From assembly GCA_017469545.1 (NCBI GenBank), contig JAFUGE010000005.1:62001-126000 (forward strand): a DNA stretch of 64,000 nucleotides, written 5' to 3'. The notes beneath the pieces are model-generated. The model worked only from the letters and a program-made list of their open reading frames with translations, ran no database searches and was not told the origin of the DNA. The stretch is from Clostridia bacterium. Lineage in GTDB: Bacteria > Bacillota > Clostridia > TANB77 > UBA1234. This document shows positions 24,957 through 35,195 of this stretch, piece after piece (the stretch's first letter is position 1; each line of letters starts with the position of its first letter). The translations under genes were made by a program, and so were the position numbers.

Positions 24957-25907
24957 TTATCCATTCATTGCTGTTTTTCTTCTGTTTTCCAAGAAGGTGC
25001 TGCCCTCAATCGTTTTTGCCTTTTTCTTGACGCTGGCGCCATCTTCGCCGATTTCTAGCGTTGACTTGTATTTTCTGTATTTGTTACTAATCATAGCAAC
25101 CGTGATTGTCATGATTGGGAATTTTTCTATTTTCCCTCTACGATTGGCAATTCTGATGCCGCCATTTTTGATGTCTTCGTCTGTGTAAAAGTCTAATATT
25201 TTTTCGTCAAATTCTTTGATAATGCTCCTGGCAATTTTTCTTGCATTTTCATAATCTAGAATAGCAACAAAATCGTCTCCCCCGATATGTCCTAGGAAAT
25301 CGCCTTGTTTGCCGTACTTTTGAATGTTGTCTTGCATAACATTACTCGTAAATTTGATCACTTCGTCGCCGCTCATAAATCCATATTTATCGTTATAAGA
25401 TTTGAAATTATCTAAGTCTGCATATAATACTGCATATGTTTTTCTCGAAGCAATTCTTCTTTTTAGTTCCGATTCGATTTGAATATTTCCAGGAAGCCCT
25501 GTTAGCGCACTGATACATCGATTTGACGCAATGAGCCTTGATAAATTTTTAATCGTGTAATAGAAAAATCCTTCGTGTAGTGGTTTTGGAATATAGTATT
25601 CGACCCCACTTTTTAAAATATCCATTCGAAATTCTTCGTCTTTGGTATCGGCCGTCACGATAATTGGCGTGGCATTGCTGTCTTTGTCTTTTCTGATAAA
25701 TTGACACGTTTTGAAAATGTCAGCATCAATATTATCTGCATTGATAATAATTAAGTCTGGCATCGTCATTAATGCTCTTTTGATGTCGTCTTTCGCAGAA
25801 GATGTGTGAACAAATACTACCCCTTTTTCTTCTTTAAATATTTCTTTAGCTAAGTTAATGACTTCACCTTCGTCGTCTATGATGACAATGTAATTGGTGT
25901 TTATCAT
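24957..25907 (-). CDS. Receiver-like plus GGDEF domain protein (probable diguanylate cyclase)
   Basis: 316 residues. An N-terminal receiver-like domain has IIDDEGE (acidic pair) and IINADN at the acceptor site and IPKPLHEG for the conserved Lys. A GGDEF domain follows from about residue 135: LTGLPGN, YADLDNFKSYNDKYGFMSGD and HIGGDDFVAIL. The signature is GGDDF instead of GGDEF, a variant that can retain activity. No RxxD inhibitory site is evident just upstream. It probably makes cyclic di-GMP in response to phosphorylation. GGGAGG precedes the ATG, and it likely follows rsmA in one transcript. Confidence 0.8.
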   Translation of the reverse strand: MINTNYIVIIDDEGEVINLAKEIFKEEKGVVFVHTSSAKDDIKRALMTMPDLIIINADNIDADIFKTCQFIRKDKDSNATPIIVTADTKDEEFRMDILKSGVEYYIPKPLHEGFFYYTIKNLSRLIASNRCISALTGLPGNIQIESELKRRIASRKTYAVLYADLDNFKSYNDKYGFMSGDEVIKFTSNVMQDNIQKYGKQGDFLGHIGGDDFVAILDYENARKIARSIIKEFDEKILDFYTDEDIKNGGIRIANRRGKIEKFPIMTITVAMISNKYRKYKSTLEIGEDGASVKKKAKTIEGSTFLENRRKTAMNG

Positions 25908-25936
25908 TGGTTTTCCTCCCCATTTATTTTTATTAT

Positions 25937-25963
25937 GCGGGCAGCGTACTACGCTGCCCCTAC
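25937..25963 (-). repeat. Family A repeat that encodes the end of rsmA
   Basis: Minus-oriented copy GTAGGGGCAGCGTAGTACGC continuing TGCCCGC. Its first bases encode the last residues V-G-A-A and the TAG stop of RsmA. Confidence 0.88.
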
Positions 25964-26785
25964 CAATCTATTGGCAATGTTTGCGTAATCTTCAATCGAT
26001 AAATCTTCTGCTCTTAATTTTTCGTCTATGCCTAACTCTCCCAAAACCTGCATGATTTTTTCTTTTGGCACATTTCCTGATGCGAGCGAATTGCTAATCG
26101 TTTTTCTTCTGTGATTAAACCCATTTCTGATTAATTCAAAAAATACTTTTTCGTTGGCAACCATCACAGATGGCTTTTCTAAAACGTCTAATTTCATGAC
26201 GCACGAGTCCACTTCCGGCGATGGCAAGAAATTTTCTCTTGGCACATCAATGATAATTTTAGGAGCGCTGTAATAATTAGTAGTAACAGTAATCGCGCCG
26301 TACTCCTTTATGCCCGGCTCAGAGCAAATTCTTTCTCCTACTTCTTTTTGCACCATCACCGTAATGCTCTTTAACGCATATCTTTCTTCTAGTAATTTCA
26401 TTAAGATTGGCGTCGTGATGTAGTATGGCAAATTTGCTACTACCTTGACACTTCCCTCATTTGCTATGATTTCGTTTAAATCAACTTTTAAAACATCCCC
26501 ATAAATGATTTCTAGTTTATCCGTGATAAATCTATTTTTTAGAATGTCCACCATGTTTGGGTCTAATTCAATCGCAATTACTTTTTTACTTTTTTCTAGC
26601 AACGCTTTTGTCAGCGTTCCCAAGCCCGGCCCAATTTCTATGATGGTGTCGTTTTCGGTAATTTCTGATTTCTCTATAATTTGCTCTACGATTTCGTCGC
26701 TAATTAAAAAGTTTTGCCCTAATCTTTTATTCGCACGTAATCCATATTGATTTAATAACATTCTTGTTTCTTCGTATAAATTCAA
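25949..26785 (-). CDS. rsmA: 16S rRNA A1518/A1519 dimethyltransferase RsmA (KsgA)
   Basis: 278 residues. Dimethylates two adjacent adenines near the 3' end of 16S rRNA. Visible: NKRLGQNFLIS, the SAM motif IEIGPGLGTLTKAL, VIAIELDPNM, catalytic ANLPYYITTPI (NLPY) and LPSPEVDSCV. I favour the TTG at 26785 with GGAAG upstream; a TTG at 26803 would lack a ribosome site. The final codons and stop lie inside a family A repeat, so the native C-terminus has been replaced or trimmed there. Confidence 0.93.
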   Translation of the reverse strand: MNLYEETRMLLNQYGLRANKRLGQNFLISDEIVEQIIEKSEITENDTIIEIGPGLGTLTKALLEKSKKVIAIELDPNMVDILKNRFITDKLEIIYGDVLKVDLNEIIANEGSVKVVANLPYYITTPILMKLLEERYALKSITVMVQKEVGERICSEPGIKEYGAITVTTNYYSAPKIIIDVPRENFLPSPEVDSCVMKLDVLEKPSVMVANEKVFFELIRNGFNHRRKTISNSLASGNVPKEKIMQVLGELGIDEKLRAEDLSIEDYANIANRLVGAA

Positions 26786-26915
26786 ATGACATCTTCCTTT
26801 CAAATTAAATTATAATCTTTTCACACACTCTTTTCAAGACAAATTTGGGGGTTATTCAAAATTATGTTGCCCCTATGTGAAATTTTAAAAATAACACCAT
26901 ATTTTTTGATTTCTA

Positions 26916-26924
26916 TGATATAAT
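26916..26924 (+). promoter_or_regulatory. Extended -10 promoter element before the glycosidase gene
   Basis: TGATATAAT gives a TG-extended TATAAT; the -35 region is poor. A CTTAC-GGAA-GTAAG hairpin follows at about 26941. It lies in the 26786-27058 divergent gap. Confidence 0.5.
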
Positions 26925-27015
26925 ATTTTTGTAAAATTTTCTTACGGAAGTAAGAATTTGATGGAACATAGCTGATTTTTTATTTGTCTTATAATTGTAT
27001 AAAGATTTTATTTTT

Positions 27016-27041
27016 GTAGGGGTCGGCGTCTCGACGACCCG
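27016..27041 (+). repeat. Family B palindromic repeat in the leader of the glycosidase gene
   Basis: GTAGGGGTCGGCGTCTCGAC then GACCCG, identical to the copy at 11190. It ends 10 bases before the AGGAGG ribosome site, so it would be in the 5' leader. Confidence 0.85.
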
Positions 27042-27058
27042 CATTTTAGGAGGTACGG

Positions 27059-29896
27059 ATGAAAAAATTTATTCTTTTTCTTGTTTTGTTTTTCTCGATA
27101 ACAACACCTATTTTTGCAGCCACTACTTTATACCAAAGGGTAGTGAGCTCACCAATTTCTTCAGGAGTCACGCTGAAAAATTACATTCGCTTTACCGATA
27201 GTGGATGGCAAAATATCAATGTGCTAGAAGTAGACTTAGACGACAAGTATACCAATCTTGGCCTGCTTACTTCGAGTAACGGCGTCGGCACGTTGCAAAA
27301 TGTGCTCACGATGGCCAATAACGCAGATGCAATTGCGGGAATTAATGCGGACTTTTTCCAAGCCAAATCTGGCAAAGGAAATTCGGTTGGTCTTGCGATT
27401 GAAGACAGCGAGGTGGTTAGTAGCGCTTACTATGGCAATTTAGAGAAGAATGAATTTGCTACATTTGCGTTAGATAAAAACAATTCCGTTTTTGCAGATT
27501 ATTTTACCAACGAAATCATTCTTACTTCTGTCAAGACGAAAGAGTCTACGTCGGTTGGCGAAATTAATAAGTTCCCGCGAGATTTTGAAAACATCGCGAT
27601 TTACACGCCCGCTTGGGGCACGCATTCCCACGGTTCGGAAGAGGGATTGCCACTAACGGAGATGGTCGTAGAAAATAATAAAGTCGTAGAGATACGATAT
27701 AACGAGGAAGCGGTAGAAATTCCTGAGAATGGGTTTGTTGTTTCCGCTCTTGGTGCAGGCGCTGATTTTATTACTCAGAATTTTAAAGTGGGCGGCAAAG
27801 TAAAATTGGAAGTGAAATTTAATATCGATGTGGATCATATTTCGCTTGCAGTTTCTGGCGGTGCTGTACTGATAAAAAACGGAAAAATTCCTGAGAATTT
27901 TGATTCGAATATTACAGGCAACAATCCAAGAACAGCCATTGCCTCTTCGAAAGACGAAAGCACGATTTATTTAGTAACAGTAGATGGCAGACAAAAGTCA
28001 AGCCTTGGCATGACGCAAAGTGCCCTTGCCGAATTTTTAAAAGAGATTGGCGCCTACAATGCGATTAATTTAGATGGTGGCGGCTCTACAACGATGGTTG
28101 CAAGGCAGCTTGGCGACACGAATTTAAGCGTCGTCAATAACCCAAGTGGTGGCGCGCTTCGTAATGTCATTAATGGTGTCGGCGTTTTTAATAGTGCTCC
28201 TGCTTCTAATAAAGTTGCAAAGCTTGTGATTGAAGTCGACGATACCAATGTATTTAAAGGCAAAGAAAGAAATGTGACTGTCAAAGCATACAACAAATAT
28301 TTTAATCCCGTTGAGATTAAACAAAGTGATGTGAAGTGGAGTTATGATGGCGTGCCGATAACTGTTAACAATGGCGTACTTAGCGGCGATACCGTTGGTA
28401 TGACAATGCTAAAAGCAAAAGTGGGAAATGCCACTGCGGAAATTGAAATCAATATTTTAAGTGACCCGCAAGATTTATCCATCTCGCCGAAAAAAGTAAC
28501 ACTTTCTAGTGGGAAGAGTACTTCCTTTACCATTAGTGCCAAAAACAAAAACGGATATTATGGCACGTTAAACAATGACGAGATTACGTGGAAAATTGAA
28601 AGCTTTGCAATTGACGGTATTATGCAAGAGAAGATTCCAAGCGACGCTAGCTTGAAAAATGCTTCTTTTACAGCAACGACTTCTGGCGACTATATTATTT
28701 CTGTCGCTAGCGGTAATATCAAATCTTACGCATTAATTACCGTCAGTGGCAAAACAAAAACAATCGCCTATGATTTCGAAACGCAAAATTACGCGTTTGA
28801 TCCTTATCCTGACGAAGTAGGCGGCGATGCTGTGCAAAGCACAGACCAAGCGCATTCTGGAAAATACTCTTGCAAATTATCTTATGATTTTAAACAAGAC
28901 ATTAACATTAGAGCAGCCTATATTGAGTTTAAAAATAACGGCATCGATATTCCTGAAAACACGACAGACATTGGCTTTTGGCTTTATAACGATGCACCAA
29001 AGGAAGACAATATCAAAATCAAATTGAAAGATGCAAAAGGAATTTATCATTTGATTGTTGTGCAAAAAGGAATTACCCACACGGGATGGAAAGAGTTTAC
29101 TTACTCGCTTGCTAACATTCCGCTTCCAGCAAAAATCACAGATATTTATTTGGCGCAAGATAATATCAATGTACAATCAGAGGGCTATGTGTATGTGGAC
29201 GACTTAACATTCTATCAAGAGTCAACGGCCGTTACCACAAAAACAACTCTCCCAAAAGATGTCAAGGGAACAGACGAATTACAAAAATATGCAGAATTAG
29301 AAAATGACGAAGCCTACAGAATTGCCATCGTAGACGAAATCACAAGCAGTAATTTTATGATTGAATATATGAAAAATCAAAAGATAGCAGAAGTCATGAA
29401 TGAAAATGCAGAAGTGGCAATCTTTACGTCACAAACAAATGAAGCGTTGCTAAAAAATATTGAGACAGAAAAAATTCTTTGCAATCGTTATAACAAGACT
29501 GTTTTCAATAATGCCACTTTTATTACTATTAACAGTAAAAACTCCGGCATTCGCAATACAGATAGCACGCAGTGGACGAAAGTGCAAGAAGATATTAAGA
29601 GTGCCAAGACAGACAATATTTTTATTGTTATGAATAATTCTTTAGATAATTTCTCAGACAATGAGGAAGCAAAACTTTGGATTGATATGCTTTGTGATTT
29701 GCGAAGAGAAGTGAATAAAAATATTTGGGTAATTCACAAAGGCTCTTACACCGATTATTCGATGGAACGCGGTATCAAATATTTAGGAATTAATAATACA
29801 TCAAAACTCGATGACATCCCTGGCAATACGAATTACATTTTAATTACCGTGAATGGAAAAATTTTAAGCTATGAAATCAAAAGTGTGTTTCAGTAA
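27059..29896 (+). CDS. Secreted phosphodiester glycosidase (NAGPA/DUF2233) with Ig-like and binding modules
   Basis: 945 residues with a signal peptide (cut near FAATT, about 20). Residues about 60-380 are a NAGPA domain: AGINADFFQAKSGKGNSVGLAI, GNNPRTAIASSKDESTIYLVTVDGR and YNAINLDGGGSTTMVA are its core motifs. NAGPA enzymes cleave sugar-phosphodiester bonds. Then come Ig-like repeats (about 385-560), a jelly-roll binding-type domain (AHSGKYSCKLSYDF .. GYVYVDDLTFYQ, about 575-720) and a C-terminal phosphoesterase-like segment (YRIAIVDEIT, AEVAIFTSQ, NNIFIVMNNS). It may act on wall glycopolymers. It is against the direction of its neighbours and monocistronic, followed by a terminator. Confidence 0.85.
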   Translation: MKKFILFLVLFFSITTPIFAATTLYQRVVSSPISSGVTLKNYIRFTDSGWQNINVLEVDLDDKYTNLGLLTSSNGVGTLQNVLTMANNADAIAGINADFFQAKSGKGNSVGLAIEDSEVVSSAYYGNLEKNEFATFALDKNNSVFADYFTNEIILTSVKTKESTSVGEINKFPRDFENIAIYTPAWGTHSHGSEEGLPLTEMVVENNKVVEIRYNEEAVEIPENGFVVSALGAGADFITQNFKVGGKVKLEVKFNIDVDHISLAVSGGAVLIKNGKIPENFDSNITGNNPRTAIASSKDESTIYLVTVDGRQKSSLGMTQSALAEFLKEIGAYNAINLDGGGSTTMVARQLGDTNLSVVNNPSGGALRNVINGVGVFNSAPASNKVAKLVIEVDDTNVFKGKERNVTVKAYNKYFNPVEIKQSDVKWSYDGVPITVNNGVLSGDTVGMTMLKAKVGNATAEIEINILSDPQDLSISPKKVTLSSGKSTSFTISAKNKNGYYGTLNNDEITWKIESFAIDGIMQEKIPSDASLKNASFTATTSGDYIISVASGNIKSYALITVSGKTKTIAYDFETQNYAFDPYPDEVGGDAVQSTDQAHSGKYSCKLSYDFKQDINIRAAYIEFKNNGIDIPENTTDIGFWLYNDAPKEDNIKIKLKDAKGIYHLIVVQKGITHTGWKEFTYSLANIPLPAKITDIYLAQDNINVQSEGYVYVDDLTFYQESTAVTTKTTLPKDVKGTDELQKYAELENDEAYRIAIVDEITSSNFMIEYMKNQKIAEVMNENAEVAIFTSQTNEALLKNIETEKILCNRYNKTVFNNATFITINSKNSGIRNTDSTQWTKVQEDIKSAKTDNIFIVMNNSLDNFSDNEEAKLWIDMLCDLRREVNKNIWVIHKGSYTDYSMERGIKYLGINNTSKLDDIPGNTNYILITVNGKILSYEIKSVFQ

Positions 29897-29944
29897 AAGA
29901 AATCACAAATTGATTCAATAAAAACAGGAATGAAATATACATAG

Positions 29945-29981
29945 AAAAATACCAGTGCATGAATTTGTGCACTGGTATTTT
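29945..29981. terminator. Bidirectional intrinsic terminator
   Basis: AAAAATACCAGTGCA, loop TGAATT, TGTGCACTGGTATTTTT. It separates the convergent glycosidase and pseudopilin genes and has A/T tracts on both sides. Confidence 0.92.
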
Positions 29982-29990
29982 TATTTTCAT

Positions 29991-31469
29991 TTAGTTATAT
30001 AGTTCAATCTTAACATATTCAAATACAACATTACAAGGTCTTTGCGGTGTCGTTAAATCGTCCTTCAAACTGCATCCAAATGTGACTGGTGTATTATGAA
30101 TCACTGGATTGTATGGTACTTCAACTTTATTGCCATCACTTCCAATTTGATAATACAAGTGTCCGTCCTCTCTCGATATGATAAATTCCTTATCAATAAT
30201 ATCGTCCACTCTTATCTTTGACTTTAAAGAAGTTCTTACAGAACGAATATCCAAAACATTATTATTACCATCATATCTAAATACAAATCCTGGCCAAGTA
30301 GCAGCTTGATTCTCAAACATACTATTAACGATAGTACTGTTACTTTCAAGTCGTTCAAGACTCTTAATTTTTAGCGTTATCTTGAAATCTCTATTAATAT
30401 TTTCTTCACTATATAAGCATATTTCTGAATTAAAATTATGCGTTTTATCACAAACCAAGTTATATCTTTCGAATTTGCCAACTACCGCTCTACCCGTGTC
30501 AATCTCTTCTTTTACACTATCAAAGATTGTGACAGAAATATACCCTACTTTTCCTATGAATGGTCTCTGCTTTGCATTATTTTGAGCAATACTACACCCA
30601 ATAACAAGTGGAGAATCAAAAGTCTCTGTAATTGGATTATTCTGACTAATCATTTCCTCGCCATTTCCAATCTGATAAGAAATAACTCCCTCAGTTCTTC
30701 GAATAATGATTTCCTTATTCAATACCGATGTCGTTTCAAGAGATTTCTGATCATTCTTGCTTCCTCTCATTGCTAATTCCAGTGAAGTGTCATTTTTATA
30801 TCTAAGCACAATTCCTGGATAAGTTGACCCATTTTCTAATTTTGCATTTAAGATTGTTGATTGATTTACATTTCCTTCGCCTACTTCTTCTACGACAATC
30901 TTGATTTCAAAGTCCTTTTCAATATAAGCCTCACTAAACAGATTAATGTCTGTCACGATTACCTTACTATAATCTCCATCAAAATCTAAATTCTGCCACT
31001 CATAGAATTCATTTGTGGATAATCCAATCTCTCGAATCCATGCTAATTCGTCCGTGGAAAACTTCGTAGTGTCTACGTTAATGATACCACTTTTAATAAA
31101 AAGCTTTCCTTGAAAGTAGGCTGGAATACCTCCAAATATATAATCCACAGAATCTTCATACGAACCATTTTCTACTTTTCCTGTGTTGGTTGCATAGTAC
31201 TCCAATCCATCCCACTCTAAATTCGTATTTCTATAAGAAACAGATGCAAGATTTGCTTTCTCGTGATAAATTTTCAGTCTGTCCATCATTCCGCGTAACT
31301 CACTTTTAAATTTTGCTTCAGAAGTGGAATTTAAGACATTATGATTGATTGTAATTGAAATAGCCGCTAGTATGATAATCACAATAATCGTAACAATCAA
31401 TGCAACTAAAGAGATTCCTCTTGCATCTTGTAGGATACTACTGAACACGCCGCTTGGTGGTTTTTTCAT
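29991..31469 (-). CDS. Large prepilin-like protein with two tandem lectin-like domains
   Basis: 492 residues. The leader MKKPPSGVFSSILQDARG is followed by ISLVALIVTIIVIIILAA, a class III signal peptide, and a pilin-like helix. After a linker (about 90-180) come two homologous modules of about 140 residues: compare STILNAKLENGSTYPGIVLR with STIVNSMFENQAATWPGFVF, ISYQIGNGEE with LYYQIGSDGN, and VIGCSIAQNNAKQRPF with TFGCSLKDDLTTPQRP. They look like concanavalin/LamG-type sandwiches. A pilin carrying an adhesin-type head is a reasonable reading. AGGGAGG precedes the ATG. Confidence 0.7.
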   Translation of the reverse strand: MKKPPSGVFSSILQDARGISLVALIVTIIVIIILAAISITINHNVLNSTSEAKFKSELRGMMDRLKIYHEKANLASVSYRNTNLEWDGLEYYATNTGKVENGSYEDSVDYIFGGIPAYFQGKLFIKSGIINVDTTKFSTDELAWIREIGLSTNEFYEWQNLDFDGDYSKVIVTDINLFSEAYIEKDFEIKIVVEEVGEGNVNQSTILNAKLENGSTYPGIVLRYKNDTSLELAMRGSKNDQKSLETTSVLNKEIIIRRTEGVISYQIGNGEEMISQNNPITETFDSPLVIGCSIAQNNAKQRPFIGKVGYISVTIFDSVKEEIDTGRAVVGKFERYNLVCDKTHNFNSEICLYSEENINRDFKITLKIKSLERLESNSTIVNSMFENQAATWPGFVFRYDGNNNVLDIRSVRTSLKSKIRVDDIIDKEFIISREDGHLYYQIGSDGNKVEVPYNPVIHNTPVTFGCSLKDDLTTPQRPCNVVFEYVKIELYN

Positions 31470-31492
31470 TGCTCATTCCTCCCTTGTTTCTC

Positions 31493-31518
31493 CGGGCAGC
31501 GTGTTACGCTGCCCCTAC
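31493..31518 (-). repeat. Family A palindromic repeat
   Basis: CGGGCAGCGTGTTACGCTGC then CCCTAC on the plus strand; between the phosphohexomutase and the pseudopilin gene, codirectional with both. Confidence 0.85.
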
Positions 31519-31523
31519 ATTCT

Positions 31524-32888
31524 TTATTTCATGGCATTTCTAATAACTGCATTGATTTTATCCATAATTGCCTCCACATTTTCCTTCGTATCTGCCTCTG
31601 CTTTGATGGTTAGTTTTGGCTCTGTATTCGAACATCTTACTAAGCCCCAACCATTGCCAAATAGCACTCTGGCGCCGTCGACATCAATGACTTCGTAACC
31701 CTCTTCAAAGAATGTTTCTTTTACTTTTTCGACTACTTCATTTTTTGTTTCGTCCGTCAACATCACAAATTGTTCTGGTGTACCAACATAACGTTTCACA
31801 CCGTCTAATAGCTCTGACATTTTCTTGTCTGTATTGGTTAAAATTTTTAAAATTCTTGCTGCAGAATAATACGAGTCGTCAAATCCATAGTATTCGTCAT
31901 TGAAATAAATGTGGCCTGCATATTCGCCTGCAAAAATTAAATTTTTCTCTCTGATTTCTGCTTTGATAAATGGACTACCCACTTTTACAAATCTTGGCTT
32001 TCCGCCTATCTTCTCTATTTCTTCATACAAGCTTTGTGTACATTTGACATCTAAAATTCCTTCAGCGCCCGGATATTTTTTGATTAAGTCTCTCCAAATA
32101 ATAATCATAAATTCGTCGCCGAATAAAATTTTTCCGTTTTCGTCAAAGCAAATAATTCTATCAGCATCGCCATCAAAGCTAATACCAATATCACAATGAT
32201 TGTCTACCACAAATTTTTCAAAGGCAAGCATATTTTTTTCTTGCGATGGGTCTGGATGGTGATTTGGAAAATTACCGTCTGGCTCAATGCAAGTGTATAC
32301 TGCGTCTTCAATCCCCAGTCTTTGCAAAAATTCTTCAATAAAAATTCCGCCAACGCCATTACCAGCATCTACTGCCACTTTTACTTTTTTATCGCCTAAC
32401 TTCACTTTGTCGACAATATACGAAAGATAGTCTTCACGAATATCTCTGTCTATCACTTGTCCCTCGCCCTCGTCAAAATCGCCGGCTTCTACAAATCTTC
32501 TCAAGTCTTGGATTTCTTCGCCATAAATTGTATCGCTTCCCAAACCGCAGATTTTTAATCCGTTATATTCTTTTGGATTATGGCTCGCCGTAATCATGAC
32601 AGATGGCTTAATACCAAGTAGTTCTCTGGCAAAATAAGACATCGGCGTCATACAAACACCAAGGTTTATCACATTAACACCAGTAGATGTAATGCCTTTT
32701 GCTAGTGCTTCAAATAGCGCGTCTGAAGAAAGTCTCACATCTCTTCCTACAATTATTTCAGTTTGTCCTTGTCGTTTCATTAAAGTCGCAAAGCCTTTTC
32801 CAATCAGCTCTGCCGCCTCTAAAGACAAATCCGTAGGATAAATTCCTCTGATGTCATAGCCCCTAAAAATATTTTTAGCAATCGTCAT
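31524..32888 (-). CDS. Phosphomannomutase/phosphoglucomutase
   Basis: 454 residues from ATG 32888 (GGAGG eight bases upstream). Interconverts hexose-1- and 6-phosphates for nucleotide-sugar and wall polysaccharide synthesis. Motifs: FRGYDIRGIYPTDL, the phosphoserine loop MITASHNPKEYNG, metal loop SFDGDADRIICFDE, sugar loop FAGEYAGHIYFND and phosphate loop RCSNTEPKLTIKAE. GEXSGH in many PGMs reads GEYAGH here, as in bacterial PMM/PGM. It may work with galE in this window to feed UDP-sugars. Confidence 0.92.
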   Translation of the reverse strand: MTIAKNIFRGYDIRGIYPTDLSLEAAELIGKGFATLMKRQGQTEIIVGRDVRLSSDALFEALAKGITSTGVNVINLGVCMTPMSYFARELLGIKPSVMITASHNPKEYNGLKICGLGSDTIYGEEIQDLRRFVEAGDFDEGEGQVIDRDIREDYLSYIVDKVKLGDKKVKVAVDAGNGVGGIFIEEFLQRLGIEDAVYTCIEPDGNFPNHHPDPSQEKNMLAFEKFVVDNHCDIGISFDGDADRIICFDENGKILFGDEFMIIIWRDLIKKYPGAEGILDVKCTQSLYEEIEKIGGKPRFVKVGSPFIKAEIREKNLIFAGEYAGHIYFNDEYYGFDDSYYSAARILKILTNTDKKMSELLDGVKRYVGTPEQFVMLTDETKNEVVEKVKETFFEEGYEVIDVDGARVLFGNGWGLVRCSNTEPKLTIKAEADTKENVEAIMDKINAVIRNAMK

Positions 32889-32933
32889 TTGTATTTCCTC
32901 CAAATCAAATTATTTTTTCGATTTATAATATAT

Positions 32934-33006
32934 GTAGGGGTCGGCGTCCTCGACGACCCATCCATTTTGATTTGTTTTTGCGGGTCGTCCAGAGGCCAAC
33001 CCCTAC
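32934..33006. repeat. Family B inverted pair
   Basis: A plus-oriented GTAGGGGTCGGCGTCCTCGA copy (32934-32959) and a diverged minus-oriented copy (GCGGGTCGTCCAGAGGCCAA then CCCCTAC, 32980-33006) face each other around a 20-base centre, between gyrB and the mutase gene. Confidence 0.82.
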
Positions 33007-33010
33007 AATT

Positions 33011-34966
<1,956 letters not shown>

Positions 34967-35194
34967 TCAAAACATCATTTTTTGATTGATTCGTTTATTG
35001 ATTGTCGTTACTGATATATTGGAAAAATAATTTTCATTTTTTCCAATGATTAATGTTTTATTATTTTTATCAATTTCTTTGATGTTATCTAAAAATTGCT
35101 TGTTTTCACTACTATTTTTTAACGTTTCGATATCAAAGACTCCAATGATATCTTTTAATTTAATCAAATTATTTTCGCCAAAGTGTAAAAACAT
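34967..35194 (-). CDS. remB: RemB-like extracellular matrix regulator (DUF370)
   Basis: 75 residues from the ATG at 35194 with GGAGAG upstream. MFLHFGENNLIKLKDIIGVFDIETLKN matches the start of YaaB/RemB, which sits between recF and gyrB in Firmicutes. RemA/RemB proteins bind DNA and activate matrix genes in Bacillus. The second half is diverged. It begins just after the recF TAA, so the two are coupled. Ends with TGA. Confidence 0.82.
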   Translation of the reverse strand: MFLHFGENNLIKLKDIIGVFDIETLKNSSENKQFLDNIKEIDKNNKTLIIGKNENYFSNISVTTINKRINQKMMF

Positions 35195-35195
35195 G

